Assembly: GCA_016781485.1 (NCBI GenBank)
Contig: JADDQH010000007.1
Location: 1 to 55,868, forward strand
DNA from: Chloroflexota bacterium
GTDB lineage: Bacteria > Chloroflexota > Limnocylindria > Limnocylindrales > CSP1-4
Length of the DNA stretch: 55,868 nucleotides
Direction: 5' to 3'
Both the position numbers and the translations under genes were made by a program. Each line of letters opens with the position of its first letter. The first letter of the stretch is position 1. Positions 44,723 to 52,601 of this stretch are shown here, piece by piece. The notes beneath the pieces are model-generated. The model made no database searches. It worked only from the letters and a program-made list of their open reading frames with translations, and was not told where the DNA came from.

Positions 44723-45508
44723 ATGCGTCGCTCGCTCCCCCGCGGTCGCGTCGCCGTCGTCCGACTCTACGGGCCGATCGTCGGGTCGGGCCGGACGGCG
44801 GACTCCATCGAGCTCCTGCGCCGGCTCCGCGATTCACCGCGCGTGCCTGCCGTCGTGCTCGACATCGACTCGCCGGGCGGGTCCGCCGCGGCGTCCGACG
44901 ACCTGTTCCTCGCCCTCGATCGACTGGCTGCGAAGAAGCCGGTCGTCGCAGCGATCCGCGGGACGGGGGCATCGGGCGCCTACCTCGCGGCGATGGCGGC
45001 ACACCGACTGCTCGCCAACCCGAATGCTGCCGTCGGTTCCATCGGCGTGATCAGCGTCGGCCCCCGTGTTCGCCGGCTGCTGGACCACGTGGGGATCAGG
45101 ATGAACGTGACGAAGGCCGGGCGGCTCAAGGAGATGGGCGCGCCGTGGCGCGACGAGACGGACGAGGAACGGACGAAGGAGCAGGAGCTCGTCGACGCGT
45201 ACTACGACGCGTTCGTGCGCCGCGTGGCCCGAGGCAGGAAGCTGCCCGAGGAGCGGGTGCGCGAGCTCGCTACGGGCGAGATCTGGCTCGGCGAGCGGGC
45301 GCTGGAGCTCGGCTTGGTCGACGAGATCGGCGACCTCGAGCGGGCGATCGAGGTGGCGGCCGAGAAGGCGGGCGTACCCGCGCGCGGCGCCCCGGTACGG
45401 CTCCGCCGTCCATTCTTCACCCGTCTCCTCGATCGGTTCGCAACGGCGATCGCTTCCTCGGTGGTGGACGAGATGGAGACGCTCCTGGCCGATCGCCGGC
45501 GGATGTAG
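44723..45508 (+). CDS. Signal peptide peptidase SppA-like S49 peptidase
   Basis: A 261-residue protein. The ATG at 44723 is preferred; the frame is open to 44510 but that part is not conserved. S49 features are VAVVRLYGPIVG, LDIDSPGGSAAASDDLFLAL, the nucleophile Ser84 in IRGTGASGAYLAAMAA, GSIGVISVGPRVRRLLDHVG, and Lys136 in TKAGRLKEMGAPWR, giving the Ser/Lys dyad, then ATGEIWLGERALELGLVDEIGDLE. No N-terminal membrane segment is present in this start, so it may be a soluble half-size SppA rather than the membrane-bound form. It is divergent from the SagB-type gene. Confidence 0.88.
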   Translation: MRRSLPRGRVAVVRLYGPIVGSGRTADSIELLRRLRDSPRVPAVVLDIDSPGGSAAASDDLFLALDRLAAKKPVVAAIRGTGASGAYLAAMAAHRLLANPNAAVGSIGVISVGPRVRRLLDHVGIRMNVTKAGRLKEMGAPWRDETDEERTKEQELVDAYYDAFVRRVARGRKLPEERVRELATGEIWLGERALELGLVDEIGDLERAIEVAAEKAGVPARGAPVRLRRPFFTRLLDRFATAIASSVVDEMETLLADRRRM

Positions 45509-45635
45509 GCGACTCCCGATCCTGTCCCGTCGGACTTGCAACGACACCGCGAGACAGTGCATGCCGAGACTGCTCATCCGCCCCACCGCTGCCGGTCAGG
45601 ATTCGACCAGGACACGAACCAGAAAGGAGCGCGCG

Positions 45636-45818
45636 ATGAGCGACCAGCGCAACGAGCAGCTGGCCGGTAACGAGCACTCGCTCGACCCTGACGAGAAGTG
45701 GGGGCAGGGAACGGATCTCAGCCACCCGGAGAGCGGGACAGGCCAACCGATCGAGGACCAGGACGAGCCCGGGGACGAGTTCGGGACGGAGGAACGTGGC
45801 CCGCAGCCGGTCACCTGA
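45636..45818 (+). CDS. Small acidic protein
   Basis: A 60-residue protein (MSDQRNEQLAGNEHSLDPDE, KWGQGTDLSHPESGTGQPIE, DQDEPGDEFG...), hydrophilic, with no signal or membrane segment. The Shine-Dalgarno AAAGGAG (45623-45629) lies in the same sequence context as that of the His-rich gene (GAAAGGAGCGC). The 3' end overlaps the start of the phosphoesterase gene by 23 bp, so the two may be translationally coupled. No family is recognised. Confidence 0.6.
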   Translation: MSDQRNEQLAGNEHSLDPDEKWGQGTDLSHPESGTGQPIEDQDEPGDEFGTEERGPQPVT

Positions 45819-46797
45819 TCCGAGGGATCAAGACGCGACGAAAGGGAACGCGCGCAGCGGGGTACTGCTCGCGGCCGCCGCAGCTGCTGCAGGTGCTCTC
45901 GGCTGGGGAGTCCTGATCGAGCCCCGACTCATCGACTGGGTAGAGGAGACGGCGAACGTGCCGGGGCTGCCACGGCATTGGGAGGGTCGTCGCATCGCTC
46001 TCATCGCCGACCTCCAGGTGGGGCCCTGGTGGGCGAACAAGGGCACGGTGCGGCGAGCGATAGAGCGACTCGTCCGCGAGCGGCCCGAGGCGGTGCTCGC
46101 CGCAGGCGATCTGATCTACGGGAAGTCGCGGCGACCGGAGGACCAGATGCGGACCGCCGTCGCGCTCCTGCGACCACTACCGGACGCGCAGATACCGACC
46201 TACGCCGTGCTGGGCAACCACGACCACCTGACGGCGACGGACGAGGCCGGAGCGGCGAGCGACCGGCTAGGCGCGAGCGTCGCGTCGGTGCTGGACGAGG
46301 CGGGCATCCGGGTCGTCGAGAACGAGGCGGTGCCGCTGGCGACGCCGGAGCCGCGGGAGCGGGGGGACGCCGGTCCCGGTCGTGCCGGCGAACGCGTGGA
46401 CGACGAGGACGACGAGCCGCTGTACCTCGTCGGCCTCGGCGCCCATGTTCCCGGCCGAGACGACGCGGATCGCGCGTTCGCCGCATTGCCCGCGTACGCG
46501 CCGCGGATCGTGTTGATGCACAACCCGCAGACCTTCCGAGGTCTCTCTCCGTACGCCGCGCCCTTTGCGCTCGCAGGGCATACCCACGGCGGCCAGATCC
46601 GCGTTCCGTTCAGGCCTCGCTGGATCCCGAGCAAACTTCTCGACCGGAGCTCCATCTACGACGATGGCTGGCTCCCGCACGAGGGAAACGCCGGGAATCT
46701 TCTCTACGTGAACAGGGGGCTCGGGTTCAGCCTGATCCCCGTTCGGTTCGGATGTCCACCGGAAGTGACGATCTTCACGCTGACGCGTGGAGCGTGA
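45796..46797 (+). CDS. Metallophosphoesterase (YkuE/PhoD-like calcineurin fold)
   Basis: A 333-residue protein from a GTG at 45796 preceded by GGAGGAAC. An N-terminal hydrophobic segment (VLLAAAAAAAGALGWGVLI) anchors or exports it. The five metal-binding motifs of the calcineurin-like fold are visible: IALIADLQVG (D-x-H is changed to D-x-Q), VLAAGDLIYG (GD), LGNHDHL (GNHD), VLMHNPQTF (H) and LAGHTHGGQ (GHTH). The altered first motif is typical of the YkuE-like group, which hydrolyses lipid-linked or other phosphate esters at the membrane. Residues 180-215 form a charged insert (EPRERGDAGPGRAGERVDDEDDEP). It overlaps the preceding small gene. Confidence 0.88.
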   Translation: MARSRSPDPRDQDATKGNARSGVLLAAAAAAAGALGWGVLIEPRLIDWVEETANVPGLPRHWEGRRIALIADLQVGPWWANKGTVRRAIERLVRERPEAVLAAGDLIYGKSRRPEDQMRTAVALLRPLPDAQIPTYAVLGNHDHLTATDEAGAASDRLGASVASVLDEAGIRVVENEAVPLATPEPRERGDAGPGRAGERVDDEDDEPLYLVGLGAHVPGRDDADRAFAALPAYAPRIVLMHNPQTFRGLSPYAAPFALAGHTHGGQIRVPFRPRWIPSKLLDRSSIYDDGWLPHEGNAGNLLYVNRGLGFSLIPVRFGCPPEVTIFTLTRGA

Positions 46798-46819
46798 GCG
46801 CAGCGCGAGGAGGCGCCGA

Positions 46820-48898
46820 TCAGTCGCCGGGAAGGGCCGGGTCCTGAGGGGTGGATGAAGACGGCGGGACAGGCGACGTCGAAGGTCGTGCGCGCTGATC
46901 GGGTCGAACGGTGACGCGGACGAACCCGGGCTCGACGCCCCGCGAGGCGAGTGAGCCGAGGTCGGGGGTCACCACGTCCAGCAGCAGCGCGTAGGTGCCG
47001 GGCTGCGACGGCGCAGCGATCTTCAGCTCGACGATCTTCGCGGTGCCGGGCTTGACGACGGCCCTGACACTGGGGTCCGCACCCGTCACGGCCGCGCCCG
47101 GGGTGAGCGCCACCCAGTGCCCGACCAGCCTCGGCGGCGCCACCGGTTTCGCGGCCGCGGCGTCCGGCTCCGCCTGACCCGAGTTCGATCGTCCGACTCG
47201 CGCGGTCGCGTTCGCGCCCTCGGCGGTCACGTTCGGGTCGTGGCGCCAGTCGACGGTCCCGCTGTTGCGGAGCAGCACCGGCAGCCCTAGCGCCTCGCCC
47301 GGTGCGAGGCTGAGATCGTTCACGAAGGAGTACGTCGCCGATGCGGCGGCGGCGACCCGGACCAGGAGTCCAGGGATCGCGGCCTGCGTGTCCGCGTCGA
47401 GCGCGAGGCCGTCGGCGTCGTGGAGCGTCGTCACGACCCGATAGAGCCCGGACCGCTCCGGGAGCGTGACGGTCGCCCGCAGCCCGCGCGCCACCCGCTC
47501 GGCGGGCACCGGCTCGACCAGCGAGCCGAGCGTCTCGGGCTGGATGAGCGCCACTTCGGACGGCGCCAGCGGATTCGTGTAGGGGAGCTTGAGCACAGTG
47601 CCCGTGCGGAGCTTCCTGGCGTCCTCGATGCCGTTGAGCACCATCAGCGTCTCTGCGGTCGTGTCGAAGCGCTTCGCGATCGTGATCAGCATGTCGCCCC
47701 GCTTGACCTTGTAGGTCTCCCTGCCGGCCACCGGCCGACCGGCAGCGGTCTGGCGGGCGCGGGCGGCGTCGGGGCGAACGGGGCGGGCGGTCGGGACCTG
47801 GTCGAGGTCGACCGGATCCCAGCGGACTCCGACGGTGAGCGACTCGGGCAGCTCCTGGTCGTCGGGAACGTTGACCGGGAGGGTGACCTCGGCGTCTGCG
47901 GCGCTCGCGATCGTGCCCTCGAGCGTGGGCGCCTCGAACTCGAAGCCCTGCTCTGCGAGCGAGGGCGGCGGCGGGAGGACCTCCTCGGTGCGCGCGGCCG
48001 CGGATCCCGGGCGGCTCGCGGTGCTCGCGGAGCCCGCCAGCACCTCGCGGGCACCGAGCGCAGGCTTGGACACGAGCGAGCGGTAGAAGCCCGAGGGATC
48101 GGTGCCGCCCCGATCGGGGTCGAGCTGTGCCACGAAGCCCGGCGAACGCTTGCTCTCGAAAGCGAAGACGTTGCCGTGGAAGGAGGGTGAGCGGCGCCAG
48201 ATCTCTTCGATAGAGCGCTCTCCGTCGAACAGCTCGTTGATGTAGTAGCCGGGCCCGAAGTGACCCTCGGCGACCACGGCGCGGGCGCCGGCGGCGAGGA
48301 AGCCGGCAGCGAAGTTGTCGACCCGCTGCTTGCTCTCTTCGGTCGTCCCCTCGGGGAGGCCCGGTTCGGTGTTGCCCGACGCGTAGCACAGGCGATGGAG
48401 CAGCACCACGGCGTTGGGGGCGAGCTCGATCTCGCGCTCCAGATAGGCCTCGCCGAAGTACTGGTGGGCCTCGTCGTCACCGCCCGCGACCGGGTTCAGT
48501 CCGAGGCCGTTCTGTGTCGGCGGATACAGGTGATCGCGGTACTTGGACGGCCAGCCGTTGCCGTGGCCGGCGTAGACCACGACGGACGCGCCCTGCATCG
48601 CGGCCTTGGCGGCGCGCCAGGTGGCGTTCGGGGTGTAGACCTTGACGACGTTGGGCGTGTACTTCAGCGCCTCTCGCACCGCTTCGTCGCCGACCGCGCG
48701 GAAGTTGTCGCTGTTGTCGCCTACGGGACCGACGATCACCGCGACCTTGGGCTCGACGTGGGACCCTTCCGGCTCCGCCCGGCGCTCGTGCGCACCGACG
48801 CCGGCGGGCGCGAACGCGGCGACGATGAAGGCGAGCAGGGTGACCCCGGGCGCCGCGACCCGCCGACGGTGATGCCTATCTCCCCTGGTCGCTGCCAC
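46820..48898 (-). CDS. Secreted caspase-like (clan CD) protein with a LysM domain
   Basis: A 692-residue exported protein from a GTG at 48898 (AGGAGA 9 nt upstream). The signal peptide is about 1-36 (GVTLLAFIVAAFAPAGVGA). Residues 50-260 look like a caspase/clostripain-type domain: KVAVIVGPVGDN, SVVVYAGHGNGWPSKYRDHL with His112, and VVLLHRLCYASGNTEPG with Cys171, the His-Gly/Cys pair of clan CD peptidases. A LysM domain at about 394-438 (YKVKRGDMLITIAKRFDTTA, ETLMVLNGIEDARKLRTGT) would bind peptidoglycan. The C-terminal part holds two Ig-like segments. Dyad and fold are inferred from pattern; it could also be an inactive, binding-only relative. Confidence 0.7.
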   Translation of the reverse strand: MAATRGDRHHRRRVAAPGVTLLAFIVAAFAPAGVGAHERRAEPEGSHVEPKVAVIVGPVGDNSDNFRAVGDEAVREALKYTPNVVKVYTPNATWRAAKAAMQGASVVVYAGHGNGWPSKYRDHLYPPTQNGLGLNPVAGGDDEAHQYFGEAYLEREIELAPNAVVLLHRLCYASGNTEPGLPEGTTEESKQRVDNFAAGFLAAGARAVVAEGHFGPGYYINELFDGERSIEEIWRRSPSFHGNVFAFESKRSPGFVAQLDPDRGGTDPSGFYRSLVSKPALGAREVLAGSASTASRPGSAAARTEEVLPPPPSLAEQGFEFEAPTLEGTIASAADAEVTLPVNVPDDQELPESLTVGVRWDPVDLDQVPTARPVRPDAARARQTAAGRPVAGRETYKVKRGDMLITIAKRFDTTAETLMVLNGIEDARKLRTGTVLKLPYTNPLAPSEVALIQPETLGSLVEPVPAERVARGLRATVTLPERSGLYRVVTTLHDADGLALDADTQAAIPGLLVRVAAAASATYSFVNDLSLAPGEALGLPVLLRNSGTVDWRHDPNVTAEGANATARVGRSNSGQAEPDAAAAKPVAPPRLVGHWVALTPGAAVTGADPSVRAVVKPGTAKIVELKIAAPSQPGTYALLLDVVTPDLGSLASRGVEPGFVRVTVRPDQRARPSTSPVPPSSSTPQDPALPGD

Positions 48899-49213
48899 TA
48901 CTCGCAGTCTCCTCGTCCCGCGGGCAGCCACGACCCGCCTGTCACCCGTGGCGAAGCGCCACTCTAAAGGCTCCGTCGCGAATCCGCATCGGCCATTTGT
49001 ACTAGGCGCCACCGTCTTTTACCCGATGACCCTCGCCCGCGACTTGCCTCTCGCTTACGCGCCGCTCTCCTGGTTCCTCGGTGGGCGTGGCCATTGCCGC
49101 GACCGGTGGAAGGTTGACTCGTCCCTGAAACACCCGTGGCGCGAGCGATGGCGCGCGACGTACAGACGGTGGCGCAGCCTCGGGGGTACATGCGATAGGA
49201 AGGAGACGACGCG
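48899..49213. other. Divergent intergenic region
   Basis: A 315-bp gap between the caspase-like/LysM gene and the small gene at 49214. It contains a 6-bp-stem hairpin GTGGCG-AAG-CGCCAC (48948-48962) near the start of the LysM gene, and the ribosome site AAGGAG for the small gene at 49200-49205. I see no gene. Confidence 0.35.
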
Positions 49214-49654
49214 ATGACGAAGGGATCGGGCGACTGGGCGACGACACCTCAGGCGCCGGCCACGGGCGAAACGGCGAGCGAGCTGAATTCGAAGCGCTCA
49301 TCGTTCGGCGACCTCGTCACGCCCGATCACCCGACCACCGGCCGGATCGACGAGGCGGCGGCGACCTTCGGCACCAACGAAGGTCTCGTAGGCTCGGTCG
49401 CCGCGGGACAACCCGAGGAGAACGTGGGCGGCGCGATGGCGACCATCCCCGGGAGCGGGATCGCAGATCAACCGTCGGCGCTCGACCTGGACCCGGAGGA
49501 GCGCGCGGGCGTGCTCGGTGACGCCAACGCGAGCCGGGGTGGTGCGACCGCGGGCGGCGCGATCCGAGGCGATCTCGGCGAGTCGATCGACTCCACTCAG
49601 GACGCCGCGACTCGGACGTCGCGAGAGGGTGACCTGCAGGATCTGGGCAGCTGA
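49214..49654 (+). CDS. Small low-complexity protein
   Basis: A 146-residue protein, the longest of the small hydrophilic class: MTKGSGDWATTPQAPATGET, then FGDLVTPDHPTTGRIDEAAA, NEGLVGSVAAGQPEENVGGA, and a C-terminal DSTQDAATRTSREGDLQDLG. Rich in Gly, Ala, Thr and Asp; no signal or membrane segment. The middle has short semi-repeated Gly-Gly-Ala units (VGGAMATIPGSG, GATAGGAIRGD). AAGGAG 8 nt before the ATG supports translation. No family is recognised. It lies opposite the caspase-like/LysM gene. Confidence 0.6.
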   Translation: MTKGSGDWATTPQAPATGETASELNSKRSSFGDLVTPDHPTTGRIDEAAATFGTNEGLVGSVAAGQPEENVGGAMATIPGSGIADQPSALDLDPEERAGVLGDANASRGGATAGGAIRGDLGESIDSTQDAATRTSREGDLQDLGS

Positions 49655-49697
49655 CCGCGGCTCGGGCTCGCACATCGCCCGATACCGACAGGGTCCT

Positions 49698-50867
49698 TCA
49701 TAGCCCCTGGTTCAGCACGTCCTGGAGGTGCCAGAAGAGCTTCCAGATCTCAGGAAGCTCGGTGACTCCGATCCCCGTGCCGGGCTCGACATGGTCGAAC
49801 AGCCGGAACGATGTCGTGCGGCGGAGGTGCGGGGGCGGGACGGCCGCCGCGAGCGGCTCGAGATGGGCGAACGGGATCGCATCGTCGGCCTCGTCGTGCA
49901 TCAGGAAGACCGGTGCCCGCAGCTCGTCGGCGAAGGTCGTCGGCGAGATCGCCGCCAGCAGCTGCCGCGTCGACACGGGGAGCGCTGCGATGGCGGCTTC
50001 CGCTGCGCCTCGGTCCCGCGCCGTCGCGAGCCGGTAGACGGCGAGAGCGTCCGGCGGCAGTCGAGCAGCGAACGCGGCGTCGTAGGGCGCGGGCGTGGAC
50101 TTCGGATCGAGGATGAACGGGGCGAGTCGCCTGCTCAGCTCCTCTGCGGTCGGAGCCTGGGCCACCAGACCCACGAGAAGGGTCAGGAACACGCGCTTCG
50201 TCATCTCCCCCGGCTCCCAGGGCCGGCTCTCGCCTCCCGCGAGGACGGTATGCGTTGCGATGTCAACGAGCAGTCGGGATGCGCTCGCGTAGGCGCCGAA
50301 CGCGTTGACGTAGGCGACTCGGTCGGCGATCCGAGCGTCCGCGGCGGCGATGAGCGCGATGCTCCCACCGACCGAAAAGCCCGCGATGCCGACCCGCGTT
50401 TGGTCGACCTCGGGCCGGTTCGCGACCAGCTCGAAGGCTTCGACGAGCCTGGATGGTTCCTCCCGGCCGATCCTCCCCGACTTCATCGCGGTCGACTCCG
50501 GCGCGGCCACCACGAGCCCCAACCGCGCGACGGAACTCGCAAAGCGGACCACGCGAGGGTCGTCGAGGGGCACTCGATTCACGCCCAGCACGAGGACCAG
50601 GGCAGGGTGTCGTGTACCCGTGCGCGTCCCGCCGGGAACGTAGATGTCGATGCGGTCGGGCCGAGAACCGCCGTACGTGGTGGAGACCCGGGTCGGCTCG
50701 GGCGACAGCGCCGACAGCGGCTGCGGCCCGGCGTTCAGGAGCTCCGGCACGAGCGCGAGCGTCTGGACCGCGACTCGGAACGGCTTGACGATGGCGAACG
50801 CAGCGGTCCCGACGATCGCGAGCACGAGCACGCACACGAGGAGGCGGCGGATCCGGCGTTGCCACAC
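49698..50867 (-). CDS. Alpha/beta hydrolase, membrane-anchored
   Basis: A 389-residue protein from a GTG at 50867, with a TAGACT -10 box 6 nt upstream. Residues 7-28 (IRRLLVCVLVLAIVGTAAFAIV) form a membrane anchor. The hydrolase domain has RIDIYVPGGTRTGTRHPALVLVLG, the nucleophile Ser in VGIAGFSVGGSIALIAA, the acid Asp in LMHDEADDAIPF and the His in FRLFDHVEPGTG. The layout resembles dienelactone-hydrolase-like esterases. The substrate is unknown. A lipid or ester target on the outer face of the membrane is plausible from the anchor. It is convergent with the small gene ending at 49654. Confidence 0.85.
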   Translation of the reverse strand: MWQRRIRRLLVCVLVLAIVGTAAFAIVKPFRVAVQTLALVPELLNAGPQPLSALSPEPTRVSTTYGGSRPDRIDIYVPGGTRTGTRHPALVLVLGVNRVPLDDPRVVRFASSVARLGLVVAAPESTAMKSGRIGREEPSRLVEAFELVANRPEVDQTRVGIAGFSVGGSIALIAAADARIADRVAYVNAFGAYASASRLLVDIATHTVLAGGESRPWEPGEMTKRVFLTLLVGLVAQAPTAEELSRRLAPFILDPKSTPAPYDAAFAARLPPDALAVYRLATARDRGAAEAAIAALPVSTRQLLAAISPTTFADELRAPVFLMHDEADDAIPFAHLEPLAAAVPPPHLRRTTSFRLFDHVEPGTGIGVTELPEIWKLFWHLQDVLNQGL

Positions 50868-50873
50868 GCCGAG

Positions 50874-50879
50874 AGTCTA
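50874..50879 (-). promoter_or_regulatory. Predicted -10 box, leaderless alpha/beta-hydrolase mRNA
   Basis: Minus-strand TAGACT ends 6 nt before the GTG at 50867; it is identical to the hexamers before the HipA-like and msrA genes. Confidence 0.5.
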
Positions 50880-50966
50880 GGTTCCCAATGCGGCGTCAAG
50901 GCGGGGGCGACCCGTATCGCCGAGCCTCGTCCAGCACCCGGACGGCATACCGCTGCCCATGCCGGG

Positions 50967-51269
50967 TTACTCGATCCGGATCGTCTCCCGCGCCGGCTGC
51001 GTCGCTTCCTCGCGCCCTGCGACGTCTCCGCCGAGCCCATGGATCCAGTGGTCGATCAGTGCGCGGGCGGCGATGAGCTGTTCGCGGCTGCCCGTCCGGA
51101 AGTGCGCTCGGACGTCGGCCGGCAGCACCCGATCGAGCCAGTCGGGCGAGAACAGGTTGCGGCGTGGCTCGATCTGCTCGAGGCGCCGCTCCAGGTCCGC
51201 GATCCGGCTCCTCAGCTCCTCATCGCTCTCGCCTCGCGGTTCTTCCGCCGTGCGGGCATCAGTGGGCAT
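50967..51269 (-). CDS. Small coiled-coil protein coupled to the ArsA-type ATPase
   Basis: A 100-residue protein with a heptad-rich N half (DEELRSRIADLERRLEQIEP) and a conserved-looking C half (LFSPDWLDRVLPADVRAHFR, TGSREQLIAARALIDHWI). The ATG at 51269 lies inside the 3' end of the ATPase gene (11-bp overlap), so the two are translationally coupled. The DRVLPADVRAH...REQL-x-AR-x-L-IDHWI pattern is one I associate with small proteins next to ArsA/Get3-like genes in GC-rich bacteria, but I cannot name a family. It may dock the ATPase to a partner. Confidence 0.65.
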   Translation of the reverse strand: MPTDARTAEEPRGESDEELRSRIADLERRLEQIEPRRNLFSPDWLDRVLPADVRAHFRTGSREQLIAARALIDHWIHGLGGDVAGREEATQPARETIRIE

Positions 51270-52476
51270 GTCTTGACCCTCCACTCCTCGTCGTGGCCGC
51301 CTTACCCCGTTCCGGCGCGGCGAACCGGATCTTCAGCGTCCCGTCCTCCATCCGCGCGCCTTCCGTCGGTGCGTCCACGAGGGCACGGGGCAGAACGAGG
51401 TTCCGCCGCCACGACCCGACCTGCAGCACGAGTTCGTCCTGATTGCGCGACAGCTCGATCTCGTCGCGCGACAGGAACGGCAGCTCCAGAGACACGACGT
51501 AACTTCCGTTCTCGCGAGCTACCGAGTAGGGCCGTCCGCTATAGAACAGTTCGGTCGGATCGCCGTCCCCGAACAGCGCGCGGCCGAGCTCGCGCAACCG
51601 GTCGATCCCCACGACCTCCTTGTCGAAGAACGGGACCGACCGGACGGGCACGGGGGCGAATGCCTCCCTGACCTCGGGGCCGTACTCGCGTTGCGTGTCT
51701 CGCCAACCCTGGAAGTACTCGCCGACGCCAGCAGGCAGGACGCGGTTCGCGACGATCAGGTCGGTCGGATACCCGTAGAGGTGGAAGTACGTGAACGAGC
51801 GCTGCGCCTCCCTGATCGCGACGCGCTCGAGGTTCAGCACCAGCCGAACAGACGTCCGGTCGCCGTCCGCGAGCAGGTCGTGCATGTGCTCGAGCCTGTG
51901 AAGGAGATCCTCGGCGGCATCGAACACCTGCTCGTCCGGCAGTGGCACGCCGATCATCCGCTCCAGCAGCGACCCGCCGATGCGAGACATCCGCCGTCCG
52001 ATCGGCGCGATCCGCTCGACCCACCAGTGCGCCGCCTCGGGCATCGACAACAGCCGCAGGGTCTCACCGGTCGGTGCCGCGTCGACGACGATGACGTCGT
52101 ACTGCCCATGGTCGTGGTGATCGGCGATCCAAAGCAGGCTTGCGAGCTCGTCCATGCCGGGCAGGACGCTCATCTCCTCCGCCATGACCTCGTCGAGCCC
52201 GCGCCAGCTGAACAGCTCCACGACGTACCGCTGGATGGTGCCCCAGTACTTCTCGATGTTGTGGAACACCTCGGGCTCCTGGCCCCAGAGGTTCGACTCG
52301 ATCTGCGTCGGCTCCGCCCCCAGCGGGCGATCGAGCGCGTCGGCGAGGCTGTGCGCGATGTCCGTGGAGAGGACGATCGTGCGATAGCCACGGTCAGCAC
52401 ATAGCAGAGCCGTAGCCGCGGCGACACTCGTCTTGCCGGTGCCGCCCTTGCCGGTGTAAAGCAGGATCCGCGCCAC
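51259..52476 (-). CDS. ArsA/Get3-type ATPase with a C-terminal HSP20-like domain
   Basis: A 405-residue cytosolic ATPase. The GTG at 52476 has GGGAGG upstream, and homology starts there; the frame is open to 52872. The deviant Walker A GKGGTGKT is at 9-16, switch I is LSTDIAHSLADAL, and VIVVDAAPTGETLRLL is the switch II/A-loop region. The C-terminal domain from about 320 (NGSYVVSLELPFLSRDEIEL, SRNQDELVLQVGSWRRNLVL) is the ArsA-HSP20-like fold of bacterial Get3-type proteins. There are no arsenite-binding Cys residues, and no arsenic operon surrounds it, so a chaperone-like role in membrane-protein or lipid targeting is more likely than arsenite export. It is coupled to the small coiled-coil gene. 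Confidence 0.88.
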   Translation of the reverse strand: MARILLYTGKGGTGKTSVAAATALLCADRGYRTIVLSTDIAHSLADALDRPLGAEPTQIESNLWGQEPEVFHNIEKYWGTIQRYVVELFSWRGLDEVMAEEMSVLPGMDELASLLWIADHHDHGQYDVIVVDAAPTGETLRLLSMPEAAHWWVERIAPIGRRMSRIGGSLLERMIGVPLPDEQVFDAAEDLLHRLEHMHDLLADGDRTSVRLVLNLERVAIREAQRSFTYFHLYGYPTDLIVANRVLPAGVGEYFQGWRDTQREYGPEVREAFAPVPVRSVPFFDKEVVGIDRLRELGRALFGDGDPTELFYSGRPYSVARENGSYVVSLELPFLSRDEIELSRNQDELVLQVGSWRRNLVLPRALVDAPTEGARMEDGTLKIRFAAPERGKAATTRSGGSRHAH

Positions 52477-52589
52477 GCCCGCCTCCCGTCGTGTTCTTCG
52501 CCGTCCGGATACTACGTCGACGCGCCGCTCGACGATGGCGGCGGGCGCCAGGAAGGGGCGCCCAGACGCCCCTCGTGCCGCTCCTCGGA

Positions 52590-52595
52590 GACAAT
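52590..52595 (+). promoter_or_regulatory. Predicted -10 box for the gene at 52602
   Basis: GACAAT ends 6 nt before the ATG at 52602. Confidence 0.35.
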
Positions 52596-52601
52596 GCGGT
52601 G

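Noticed and set aside
48899-49100. A riboswitch (c-di-AMP or c-di-GMP type) upstream of the LysM protein, expected because such genes often carry one.
   Set aside because: I could not find the conserved cores of either class on the minus strand; only a small hairpin is present.
51259-52476. An arsenic-resistance operon, from the ArsA-type ATPase.
   Set aside because: There are no arsenite-binding Cys residues, and no arsB, arsC, arsD or arsR is nearby; the HSP20-like tail fits a Get3-type role.
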